From Burkholderia puraquae (lineage in GTDB: Bacteria > Pseudomonadota > Gammaproteobacteria > Burkholderiales > Burkholderiaceae): a stretch of DNA of 64,000 bases. Location of the stretch: assembly GCF_002099195.1 (NCBI RefSeq), contig NZ_NBYX01000012.1, positions 62,878-126,877 of the forward strand, given 5' to 3'. The notes under the pieces were generated by a model that did not search any database, was not told the DNA's origin, and saw only the letters and a program-made list of their open reading frames with translations. How positions within the stretch are numbered: position 1 is the first letter of the stretch; each line of letters opens with the position of its first letter. Below, piece by piece: positions 54,924 to 64,000 of the stretch. The translations under genes and the position numbers were made by a program.

Positions 54924-55697
54924 CTACAACCAACCGGCCCGTGCGAACGAAAAAGTATCGCTGGTGCCGATAACGACGTGATCGAGCAGCCGCACGTCGA
55001 CGAGGGCGAGCGCGTCGTGCAGCACGCGGGTCAGGCGGCGATCTTCCGCGCTTGGCTGCACCGCGCCCGACGGATGGTTGTGCGCGACGATCAGCGCCGC
55101 GGCGTTGTGCGCCATCGCGCGGCGCACGATTTCGCGCGGATAGACGGCCATGCGCGTCAGCGAGCCGCGCGTGATTTCCTCCGTTTCGATCAGGCCGTGG
55201 CGCGCGTCGAGGAATACCGCCGCGAACACTTCGTACGGGCGCGCGCCGATCTCCAGCCGCAGATAGTCCTCGACCGCGCCGGGCGAATCGATCTGCTTCT
55301 TCTCGCGGGCCTTCTCCTTCAGCATGCGTCGCGCGATCTCGATGACCGCAACCAGCCGCGCGGAACGCGCGGGGCCGATGCCGGGGTGCGCCTCGAAATC
55401 GTCGGTGGTTGCCTCGAGCAGCCCGCGCAACGTCTTGAACTGCCCGACCAGCGCGCGGGCGGTGACGAATACATCGTGCCCGGGCTTGCCCGTGCCGAGC
55501 AGCAAGGCAATCAGTTCGTCGTCGGTCAGCGCGGCCGGCCCGCGCTCCAGCAATCGCTCGCGCGGCCGCTCGGGCCGCCAGCCGCCCGGGCGGCGCTTGC
55601 GCTTGCGGATCGGGAGGACGCGACCGGGCGGATCGGCCGGCGGATCGGCGGTGTCGCGGCATTCGACGGCCGGCAGGGCGAGGCAGGGTGACAGCAT
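54924..55697 (-). CDS. radC: RadC-family JAB/MPN domain protein
   Basis: 257 residues. Residues about 50-125 form a helix-hairpin-helix-like part (HPGIGPARSARLVAVIE); residues 130-257 are a JAMM/MPN metalloprotease-like domain with His206-Asn-His208-Pro-Ser-Gly and Asp219 as zinc ligands. The name comes from an old link to DNA repair that was later questioned; the biochemical role is not known. The first 40 residues (Pro/Arg-rich) are poorly conserved, so a later start is possible. It is divergent from fkpB. Confidence 0.9.
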   Translation of the reverse strand: MLSPCLALPAVECRDTADPPADPPGRVLPIRKRKRRPGGWRPERPRERLLERGPAALTDDELIALLLGTGKPGHDVFVTARALVGQFKTLRGLLEATTDDFEAHPGIGPARSARLVAVIEIARRMLKEKAREKKQIDSPGAVEDYLRLEIGARPYEVFAAVFLDARHGLIETEEITRGSLTRMAVYPREIVRRAMAHNAAALIVAHNHPSGAVQPSAEDRRLTRVLHDALALVDVRLLDHVVIGTSDTFSFARAGWL

Positions 55698-55832
55698 GCT
55701 TGAAACTCCAATGGCGGCGGGCAGTGTGCGCGACGTCGTCGCACTTTCCGCCTTGCGCGCTCAGGTGACTTACAATATTGGCTTTGCGCCGGGCCTTTCG
55801 GCCGTATCGGGCGCCGACTGAACGAGTAATTC

Positions 55833-56288
55833 ATGAGCCTCATCGATCTATCCGAAGTGAAGCCCGGTTCCCACGTCACGTTGCATTACCGGCTGGCACT
55901 GGCCGACGGTGCCGACATCGTCAACACCTTCACCGACAAGCCGGCCACGCTGCTGCTCGGCGCGGGGCAACTGGCGCCGTCGCTGGAACAGATTCTGATC
56001 GGGCTCAGGGTCGGCGACCATTCGACTTTTCAGCTAACGCCCGAACAGGGGTTCGGTCCCCGCAATCCCGACATGCTCCAGCGTGTAACGCTGTCGACGC
56101 TGCGAGAGAACGGGATGGTCGGCGACGATTTCACACCGGGCGAACTGATCGAGTTCAACGCGCCGGACGGCGGCCGATACGCGGGGGTGCTGAAGGAAGT
56201 CAGCGAGACCTCGGCACTGTTCGACTTCAATCATCCGCTCGCGGGCCAAGCGCTCACGTTCGAAGTGAAAATCATCGGAATCCTGTAA
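55833..56288 (+). CDS. fkpB: FKBP-type peptidyl-prolyl isomerase (SlpA/FkpB)
   Basis: 151 residues, cytosolic. The FKBP fold shows VTLHYRLALADGADIVNTF, the GAGQLAPSLEQILIGLRVGD core and PEQGFGPRNPDM. The insert-in-flap segment lies at about 75-125, which gives chaperone activity in the SlpA group. It is two bases upstream of ispH, as in E. coli (fkpB-ispH). Confidence 0.95.
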   Translation: MSLIDLSEVKPGSHVTLHYRLALADGADIVNTFTDKPATLLLGAGQLAPSLEQILIGLRVGDHSTFQLTPEQGFGPRNPDMLQRVTLSTLRENGMVGDDFTPGELIEFNAPDGGRYAGVLKEVSETSALFDFNHPLAGQALTFEVKIIGIL

Positions 56289-56290
56289 TC

Positions 56291-57271
56291 ATGAGCACCA
56301 CCGATACGCTGTCCGGGCAGACCGTCGCAGCCGATGCCGAAATCCTGCTGGCCCAGCCGCGCGGCTTCTGCGCGGGCGTCGATCGCGCGATCGAGATCGT
56401 CGAGCGCGCAATCGCGATGCACGGTGCGCCCATCTACGTTCGTCACGAGATCGTCCACAACAAGTACGTGGTCGAGGATCTGAAGAAGAAAGGCGCAATC
56501 TTCGTCGAGGAACTCGAGGAAGTGCCGGCCGGCAATACCGTGATCTTCAGCGCACATGGCGTGTCGAAGGCAGTGCGCGACGAGGCCGACGTGCGCGGGT
56601 TGCGCATTTACGATGCGACCTGCCCGCTCGTCACGAAAGTGCACGTCGAGGTGGCGAAGATGCGCCAGGACGGCGTCGACATCGTCATGATCGGGCACAA
56701 GGGCCATCCGGAAGTCGAGGGCACGATGGGGCAGGTCGAACGCGGCATGCATCTCGTCGAGAGCGTCGAGGACGTGCAGAAGCTCGAGCTCGCCGATCCC
56801 GAGCGCATCGCGCTCGTCACGCAGACGACGCTGTCCGTCGACGACGCAGCCGAGATCATCGGAGCGCTGAAGGCCAAGTATCCGAAGATCCGCGAGCCGA
56901 AGAAGCAGGACATCTGCTACGCGACGCAGAACCGCCAGGACGCGGTGAAGTTCATGGCGCCGCAGTGCGATGTCGTGATCGTCGTCGGCAGCCCGAACAG
57001 CTCGAATTCGAGCCGCCTGCGCGAAGTGGCCGAGAAGCGCGGTGTGGACGCGTACATGGTCGATGCGCCCGACCAGATCGATCCGGCATGGGTCGCGGGC
57101 AAGCGCCGCATCGGTGTGACGGCGGGCGCGTCGGCGCCCGAAGTGCTCGCCCAGGCCGTGATCGCGCGGCTGCGCGAGCTCGGGGTGCGCAACGTCCGCG
57201 CGCTCGACGGCATCGAGGAAAACGTGTCGTTTCCGCTGCCGCGCGGGTTGAACCTGCCGCCCGCTGCCTGA
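56291..57271 (+). CDS. ispH: 4-hydroxy-3-methylbut-2-enyl diphosphate reductase
   Basis: 326 residues. Last step of the non-mevalonate isoprenoid pathway, making IPP and DMAPP. The three cysteines of the Fe-S cluster are Cys27 (PRGFCAGVDRA), Cys111 (YDATCPLVTKVH) and Cys209 (DICYATQNR). The TQTTLSVDD and GSPNSSNSSRL motifs are typical. A terminator follows at 57300-57327, separating it from the liv region. Confidence 0.98.
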   Translation: MSTTDTLSGQTVAADAEILLAQPRGFCAGVDRAIEIVERAIAMHGAPIYVRHEIVHNKYVVEDLKKKGAIFVEELEEVPAGNTVIFSAHGVSKAVRDEADVRGLRIYDATCPLVTKVHVEVAKMRQDGVDIVMIGHKGHPEVEGTMGQVERGMHLVESVEDVQKLELADPERIALVTQTTLSVDDAAEIIGALKAKYPKIREPKKQDICYATQNRQDAVKFMAPQCDVVIVVGSPNSSNSSRLREVAEKRGVDAYMVDAPDQIDPAWVAGKRRIGVTAGASAPEVLAQAVIARLRELGVRNVRALDGIEENVSFPLPRGLNLPPAA

Positions 57272-57299
57272 TTGACGCATCGCACCCACGGAACACCGA

Positions 57300-57327
57300 A
57301 GCGCGCCTCCCGGCGCGCTTTTTTTTG
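57300..57327 (+). terminator. Intrinsic terminator of fkpB-ispH
   Basis: AGCGCGCC pairs with GGCGCGCT across TCCC, followed by a run of T. The remainder of 57328-57541, AT-richer in its second half, is the likely promoter region of the liv genes. Confidence 0.88.
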
Positions 57328-57541
57328 GCCCGCCGGAATTGCAATCGCAACCATTATTCGCACCCATGGTGCAACCGGGTTGCTCCGCGCGCGCTCAAGC
57401 GTCTCTCAAAATTGGTTGCAATGCAGGAAAACCCCATCGAATCAGGATTATTGGCGTCCTATAAATGGAGTTACAATGCGCCCGTTTTCAGGCCGGAATG
57501 GCTTTGAAATCGGGTTTTGGCAAGGCGCGGGAGACCAATCA

Positions 57542-58219
57542 ATGCATGCGAAGTTGGCTAACGCCATGTCCGTCGCCGCACCGGTTGCAATGTTTGCCGG
57601 TTGCAGCAAAAAGAGCGACGGCGGGGCGGGGAGGGAGGCTGCGGTATTCGCGGCACCGTCGGCCAGTGGCGTGCGCGTCGCCGGAACCGGTCGTGCGGCA
57701 TCGTTCGCGTGCCGCATCGCGCAATTGGGCAAGGACAAGGAAAACGGGGCACGTTTGGCGATCGAGGAAATCAACGCGCTTGGCCTGGCGAACGGTCAGG
57801 CAGCGGGCACGCAGGTTGCAATACAGCAGGCCGCCGGTCGTGGCGCGACAGCGACCGCGCGCGCCGATCGACGCAAGCCGGCCATGGTGCCCGGCGATGC
57901 GGGTAGCGTGCCGATGCTGCCGGCCCCCTTTCATTTCGATTCGACGAAACAGCGCATTGCCGCGAGCAACGATGTCGCGGCGTGCGGTCTGGTTCGTACG
58001 ATGGATTCCGACGCAGTCCTGACGAATGTCGGGCGCGGCGTTCGCGGTGCCTTGCGAGGCAACGCGGCAAGGAATCCGATCTGCCCGGGTGCGGGGCTTG
58101 CCTCGCACCGGACGGAAAAAGGCACGGATGCCGGGCAACCGGACGATGGCCGTCTCGGCATGCTGCCCCACGACTTCAAGGAGGCTACGAACACCGTCCT
58201 CGATGTCGTGACGATTTAG
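57542..58219 (+). pseudogene. livK: Decayed livK, branched-chain amino acid binding protein remnant
   Basis: An open frame of 225 codons, while intact LivK-type proteins are near 370-380 residues. The lipoprotein-like start (VAMFAGC, Cys21) is kept. Residues 59-82 keep the LivK segment (IAQLGKDKENGARLAIEEIN). About 115-165 is a poor match to the central part. Residues 178-195 (NPICPGAGLASHRTEKGTD) resemble the family's NIVCSEAGLALSKMEQG segment, and the end (HDFKEATNTVLDVVTI) matches the family C-terminus. So pieces are in order with large internal losses and poor substitutions. A ribosome site (GGGAGA) is still present. It lies where livK belongs, before livHMGF, with a terminator after it. 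A folded binding protein is unlikely. Confidence 0.75.
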
Positions 58220-58233
58220 CGACGGGACTCATG

Positions 58234-58264
58234 ACGGCACCGGAACAGTGCGGTGCCGTTTTTG
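58234..58264 (+). terminator. Terminator between livK remnant and livH
   Basis: ACGGCACCG pairs with CGGTGCCGT, followed by TTTTTG. In intact liv loci such a structure sets higher expression of the binding protein than of the membrane genes. Confidence 0.8.
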
Positions 58265-58430
58265 TATCCGCTCCGGCGGCAGGTCCGGCCGTACAGGCCG
58301 GGCGGCGCGCGCCGGGACGATCCACCCTTACCGGTATCGACTAGTACCCGCAGTGTCGCCGAGAAGGCGCGATTCCTCGCTTACCCGCGGGGCGCAACGT
58401 CCTCCGGCAGCACGGGCCAAGGAGCTTTAA

Positions 58431-59381
58431 ATGGATATTTTCGTCCAGCAGGTTCTCAACGGGCTGGTGCTCGGCAGTGTCTACGCCATCATCGCGTTGG
58501 GCTACACGATGGTGTACGGCATTCTCGGCATCATCAACTTCGCGCACGGCGACGTGCTGATGATCGGCGCGATGGTCGCCCTGTCGGCCATCACCGTGCT
58601 GCAGAACCATTTTCCCGGACTCGGCAACGTCGCGACGCTGACGATCGGCCTGGGCATCGCCGCAGTCGTCTGTGCATTCGTCGGCTTCACGATCGAGCGG
58701 GTCGCCTACCGGCCGCTGCGTCGCGCCCCGCGCCTCGCCCCGCTGATCACCGCCATCGGCGTGTCGATCCTGCTGCAGACCGCCGCGATGATCATCTGGT
58801 CGCGCAACCCGCTGCCGTTCCCGCAATTGCTGCCGACCGATCCGATCAACGTGATCAAGGCCACCGACACGACGCCCGGCGCCGTGATCTCGGTCACTGA
58901 AATCGTGATCATCGCGGTGGCGTTCATCGTGATGGCCGGCCTGCTGCTGCTCGTGCACAAGACCAAGCTCGGCCGCGCGATGCGCGCGATCGCCGAAAGC
59001 CCGAACACCGCGAGCCTGATGGGCGTGAACCCGAACTTCGTGATCTCCGCGACGTTCATGATCGGCTCCGCGCTTGCTGCGCTGGCCGGCGTGATGATTG
59101 CGTCCGAATACGGCAACGTGCACTTCTACATGGGCTTCATCCCCGGCATGAAGGCATTCACGGCCGCGGTGCTGGGCGGGATCGGCAACCTCGGCGGTGC
59201 GATGGTCGGCGGCGTGCTGCTCGGCCTGATCGAGCAGCTCGGGGCCGGCTACATCGGCAACCTCACGGGCGGCGTATTCGGCAGTAACTACCAGGACGTG
59301 TTCGCCTTCATCGTGCTGATCATCGTGCTGGTGTTCCGTCCGTCCGGCCTGCTGGGCGAACGTGTCGCGGATCGCGCGTAA
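58431..59381 (+). CDS. livH: Branched-chain amino acid ABC transporter, permease LivH
   Basis: 316 residues, about eight membrane helices. It starts MDIFVQQVLNGLVLGSVYAI and shows GIINFAHGDVLMIGA, the typical permease loop GRAMRAIAESPNTASLMGVN and GMKAFTAAVLGGIGNL. It forms the membrane pore with LivM. Downstream livM, livG and livF follow closely. The binding protein gene in front is decayed, so the substrate must come from a binding protein encoded elsewhere, if the system works. Confidence 0.96.
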   Translation: MDIFVQQVLNGLVLGSVYAIIALGYTMVYGILGIINFAHGDVLMIGAMVALSAITVLQNHFPGLGNVATLTIGLGIAAVVCAFVGFTIERVAYRPLRRAPRLAPLITAIGVSILLQTAAMIIWSRNPLPFPQLLPTDPINVIKATDTTPGAVISVTEIVIIAVAFIVMAGLLLLVHKTKLGRAMRAIAESPNTASLMGVNPNFVISATFMIGSALAALAGVMIASEYGNVHFYMGFIPGMKAFTAAVLGGIGNLGGAMVGGVLLGLIEQLGAGYIGNLTGGVFGSNYQDVFAFIVLIIVLVFRPSGLLGERVADRA

Positions 59382-59399
59382 CGGAAGGGAGCAAACAAC

Positions 59400-60569
<1,170 letters not shown>

Positions 60570-60593
60570 CCTACGGACACTGGGGATACACAC

Positions 60594-61369
60594 ATGAGCG
60601 ACAAACAAATCCGACTGTCCGTCAAAGGCGTGAACAAGCGCTTCGGTGGCCTGCAGGCGCTGTCCGACGTCGGCCTCGAGATCAAGGAAGGCGAGATCTA
60701 TGGGCTGATCGGCCCGAACGGCGCCGGCAAGACGACGTTCTTTAACGTGATCACGGGCCTTTACACGCCGGACTCCGGCGAGTTCAAGCTCGACGGCACG
60801 GAATACAAGCCGACGGCGGTGCATCAGGTCGCCAAGACGGGCATTGCGCGCACGTTCCAGAACATCCGCCTGTTCGGCGGGATGACGGCGCTGGAGAACG
60901 TGATGGTGGGCCGCCACGTGCGCACCAAGCACGGGCTGCTCGGCGCGGTGTTCCAGACGCCGGCCGAACGCCAGGAAGAGCGCGAGATCAAGGAGCGCGC
61001 GATCGAGCTGCTCGAATACGTCGGCGTGCTGCAGTACGCGGACTACACGTCGCGCAACCTGTCGTACGGCCACCAGCGCCGTCTCGAGATCGCGCGTGCG
61101 CTGGCCACCGACCCGAAGCTGCTCGCGCTCGACGAGCCGGCGGCCGGGATGAACGCGACCGAGAAGGTCGAACTCACGCGCCTGCTCGACAAGATCCGCT
61201 CGGACGGTCGCACGATTCTCCTGATCGAGCACGACGTGAAGCTCGTGATGGGGCTGTGCAACCGGATGACGGTGCTCGATTACGGCAAGGTGATCGCCGA
61301 GGGTCTGCCGCAGGACGTGCAGAAGAATCCGAAGGTGATTGAGGCATATCTCGGCGCAGGGGTGCACTG

Positions 61370-61370
<1 letters not shown>
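60594..61370 (+). CDS. livG: Branched-chain amino acid ABC transporter, ATPase LivG
   Basis: 258 residues. Walker A GPNGAGKTTFFN, signature LSYGHQRRLEIA, Walker B LLALDEPAAGMN and the switch histidine in LIEHDVKLV. It has the LivG-typical ARTFQNIRLFGGMTALENVMVG segment. The stop codon overlaps the livF start by one base. Confidence 0.97.
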
Positions 61371-62086
<716 letters not shown>

Positions 62087-62153
62087 GTGAGTGAATGAGC
62101 GGGGCCGGTGGCGCGCGACGGCAGATGCCGGGCGCGTCGCACACGGGCTTTCG

Positions 62154-62189
62154 AAAGGCTGTCACGGGATGCCGTGACAGCCTTTTTTT
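62154..62189. terminator. Intrinsic terminator of the liv operon
   Basis: AAAGGCTGTCACGG pairs perfectly with CCGTGACAGCCTTT and is followed by more T. Confidence 0.92.
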
Positions 62190-62309
62190 CGTGTCATGCG
62201 ATTCGGGTCGAACTTGTGCGGGCGGGCGCGACTCCATTCGACTGTTGCGCCGTGCACGCGGCGCGGGAGCGATGGGGCGGCTGCCCGTTGCCGGTCGTCC
62301 ATTGCCGGT

Positions 62310-62351
62310 CGCCCGCAGCCAGTCGCCCGCAGCCAGTCGCCGGCAGCCAGT
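62310..62351. repeat. Three tandem copies of a 14-bp unit
   Basis: CGCCCGCAGCCAGT (62310-62323), the same again (62324-62337) and CGCCGGCAGCCAGT (62338-62351), followed by a partial copy. It sits in the 328-bp gene-free gap between livF and the DUF2278 gene, about 60 bp before its start. Otherwise this gap holds only the liv terminator. Confidence 0.85.
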
Positions 62352-62414
62352 CGCCGGCAAACCGACACACGGGCCGCGTAGCATGGACGGCCCATCGGGA
62401 CACGGAGAGCACGC

Positions 62415-63086
62415 ATGAGTCTGGACTACGGTTTCGTGAAGGCGAAGGTGACATCGGTGGCGAAGCTGAAGGGCTCGCCGCACCGCAGCGAGATCCAGTA
62501 TCACATCCACCTGACGCTGGCGCTGCCGGGAGGCGACTGGGACGTCGCGATCAACGTCGGCACCAGCGATGCGGACGACCTGCTGAACTACAAGCTCGTC
62601 TACGATTTCCACCACCCGATCACGCAGACGCTCGCGGCCGCGGCCGAAGGCTATACGGACCTGACGGGGCAGGCCGCGCTGCCCGCGCTCGACTACCTGC
62701 GCAGCGACATCCTGAACGAAACGGGCGCTTGGCGCGCGAGCGCCGTGATGGACGGCACGGAGCATCAGGAGCCGATCCCGTCGCTGCTGCGGCTCGTGAG
62801 CGCCGCGCAGTCGCAGGGGCTCGACGTCGTCGTGTTCGGCCGCTCGTATGCCGAAGGCAACGGCATCCACGACACGCACATGAACCAGGGCTCGACCGGC
62901 GCGAACTACCTGCATCGCGCGGGCGACGACCACAACGACCACAACGACATCTGGCAGGACGGTGCGCTGATCGTGCGCGTGAGCGACACGCAGTGGGCTG
63001 CGTATTTCGCCGCGTTCGAGCAGCAGGCCGTGCCGACCGACGCGCTCGGCAATCCGTTGCCGGGCGCGGGGCCGATCACGCGCTGA
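62415..63086 (+). CDS. DUF2278 (YukJ-like) family protein
   Basis: 223 residues, no signal peptide or membrane helix. It begins MSLDYGFVKAKV; family marks are YHIHLTLALPGGDWDVAINVGTS (the VAINV part), LVYDFHHPI, VFGRSYAEGNGIHDTHMNQG and the His/Asn/Asp-rich DDHNDHNDIWQDGALIV near residue 172. The His/Asp clusters could hold a metal. Function unknown. A ribosome-like GGAGAG stands before the ATG. It appears to be monocistronic. Confidence 0.88.
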   Translation: MSLDYGFVKAKVTSVAKLKGSPHRSEIQYHIHLTLALPGGDWDVAINVGTSDADDLLNYKLVYDFHHPITQTLAAAAEGYTDLTGQAALPALDYLRSDILNETGAWRASAVMDGTEHQEPIPSLLRLVSAAQSQGLDVVVFGRSYAEGNGIHDTHMNQGSTGANYLHRAGDDHNDHNDIWQDGALIVRVSDTQWAAYFAAFEQQAVPTDALGNPLPGAGPITR

Positions 63087-63110
63087 GATGGCCGGCTGCC
63101 GGCCTTCGCT

Positions 63111-63566
63111 TCATGCGGCCGGCAGCGTCTTGCCGAACGAGATGCGTTCCTCGACGCGATAGCCGAGGGCTGCGTAGAAGCGGCATGCGTCGTCATTGCC
63201 GGGCAGGACCTGGAGGTTGATCTTCAGGCAGCCGCGCGCGGCGAGCGCGCGTTCCGCGTGCGCGATCAGTGCGCGGCCGATGCCGAGCCGCCGCGCGTCG
63301 TTCGATACGCCGAACGAGTAGAGCCAGCCGCGATGTCCGTCGAAACCCGCCATCAGCGTGCCGACCACGCGTGCGCCGCTGGTCGCGACGAAGAACAGCT
63401 CCGGCTGCGTCGCGAGCTTCAGTTCGATTGATCGCAGCGGATCGCGGTGCGGCGGTGCGTCCGCGTCTTCGTACTGCGGGAACGCGTCGCGCCATACCGC
63501 GAGCACGGCATCGGTGTCGGCGCGTTCGAACGGGCGGATTGCGACAGCATTGGTGGCGGCATCCAT
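63111..63566 (-). CDS. GNAT family N-acetyltransferase
   Basis: 151 residues. The acetyl-CoA binding motif A is SNDARRLGIGRALIAHAE (Arg-Arg-x-Gly-Ile-Gly), preceded by WLYSFGV and followed by CLKINLQVLPGNDDACRFYAALGY, the standard end. Related to YpeA-like proteins; acceptor unknown. It lies 13 bp downstream of the aminotransferase gene on the same strand, so co-transcription is probable and a role with an amino acid-like substrate is possible. Confidence 0.88.
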   Translation of the reverse strand: MDAATNAVAIRPFERADTDAVLAVWRDAFPQYEDADAPPHRDPLRSIELKLATQPELFFVATSGARVVGTLMAGFDGHRGWLYSFGVSNDARRLGIGRALIAHAERALAARGCLKINLQVLPGNDDACRFYAALGYRVEERISFGKTLPAA

Positions 63567-63579
63567 CGGCAGGGTCTCG

Positions 63580-64000
63580 TCAGAGCGTGTCGAGAATCGA
63601 CCGCAGCATCGCCATCATCTGGTCGATTTCCTCGGTCGTCACGTTCAGTGCGGGCATGAAGCGCAGCAGGTTCGGCCGCGCGGCGTTCAGCAGCAGGCCG
63701 TCGGGCTGCATGTCGCGCGCCTTCTCGACGATCTGCGGGCCGATGTCCTTGCCGAGCAGCAGCGCGCGCAGCAGGCCTTCGCCGCGTTCGCCTTCGAAGC
63801 CACGCTCCTCCGACAGCTCGAGCAGCCTGCGCTTCAGGTATTCGCTGCGCGCACGCACGCCTTCGAGGAAGCCCGGCGCGACGAGCTGCGAGATCACCGA
63901 ATAGCCGACCGCCGTCATCAGCGGGTTGCCGTTGTACGTGCCGCCCTGGTCGCCGGCCTCGAACACCGCGACCTCGGCCTTCGACAGCAGCGCGCCGAGC
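63580..64000 (-). CDS. argD: Acetylornithine-type aminotransferase, C-terminal part
   Basis: Partial gene: about 140 C-terminal codons, the rest lies right of the window. The region GALLSKAEVAVFEAGDQGGT, then YNGNPLMTAVG is the class III PLP aminotransferase segment with the Thr that contacts the phosphate. The LLNAARPNLLRFMPALNV segment (only RPNLLRFMPAL is diagnostic) fits the acetylornithine / succinylornithine group. The pyridoxal lysine is not visible. It would act in arginine synthesis or breakdown; which one cannot be decided here. Confidence 0.85.
   Translation of the reverse strand, partial: LGALLSKAEVAVFEAGDQGGTYNGNPLMTAVGYSVISQLVAPGFLEGVRARSEYLKRRLLELSEERGFEGERGEGLLRALLLGKDIGPQIVEKARDMQPDGLLLNAARPNLLRFMPALNVTTEEIDQMMAMLRSILDTL

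Overview
The window looks like a stretch of the main chromosome of a Burkholderia species, most likely of the B. cepacia complex. This is inferred from strongly GC-rich coding sequence, Burkholderia-like protein sequences and gene order (lpxK-trm112-kdsB-adk, clpS-clpA, nadA-nadC facing nadB, fkpB-ispH, livHMGF) and two different NADP isocitrate dehydrogenases side by side. No database search was run. Almost everything is core metabolism and information processing. I see no rRNA, tRNA, insertion sequence, prophage or CRISPR array. Genes run off both ends: murJ on the left and an acetylornithine-type aminotransferase on the right.

Layout. 1-5.3 kb: end of murJ, a SirB1-family protein, an SDR dehydrogenase, then the minus-strand cluster lpxK-trm112-kdsB-adk (lipid A and KDO activation, nucleotide balance). 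5.8-12.4 kb: xseA, sodB, chrA, a Crp/Fnr regulator, a DUF962 membrane protein overlapping a ketopantoate-reductase-like gene, and a methyltransferase. 12.5-21 kb (the most accessory-like part): a degenerate EAL protein with a sensor-like tail, a DHA2 efflux pump, a DUF2917 protein, a CoA-transferase with permuted domain order, a GntR/UTRA regulator, an aldo/keto reductase and a secreted glycine-rich repeat protein. 21-26.4 kb: a nickel/cobalt permease, an EF-G gene outside a ribosomal operon, a DUF192 protein, a tiny Ala/Lys/His-rich exported protein and rluE. 26.7-30.5 kb: dimer-type icd followed by monomeric icd. 30.6-38.1 kb: a small orphan gene, a Tat-exported multicopper oxidase, a cold-shock gene, clpS-clpA and an amino-acid permease.

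38.2-48.7 kb: a four-fold-repeat membrane protein, dut, coaBC, the ileS-lspA pair, ribF, then purN with an rRNA-methyltransferase-like gene and an MscS channel. 48.9-55.7 kb: a fatty-acid desaturase, the NAD quinolinate pathway (nadA-nadC and convergent nadB), rpmB-rpmG and radC. 55.8-64 kb: fkpB-ispH, a decayed livK remnant directly before livHMGF, a DUF2278 protein, a GNAT acetyltransferase and the aminotransferase.

Most worth a second look: (1) two tandem 41-bp hairpins in the nadA leader, whose sequence differences mostly preserve RNA pairing; (2) a shrunken but still open livK remnant in front of intact transporter genes; (3) a CoA-transferase with C-terminal-like sequence before N-terminal-like sequence; (4) a membrane protein with four exact Trp-x14-Asp repeats; (5) a 16-bp perfect palindrome in the icd promoter region; (6) an EAL protein lacking its catalytic residues; and (7) an AT-rich island with a 63-bp-spaced direct repeat ahead of the multicopper oxidase.
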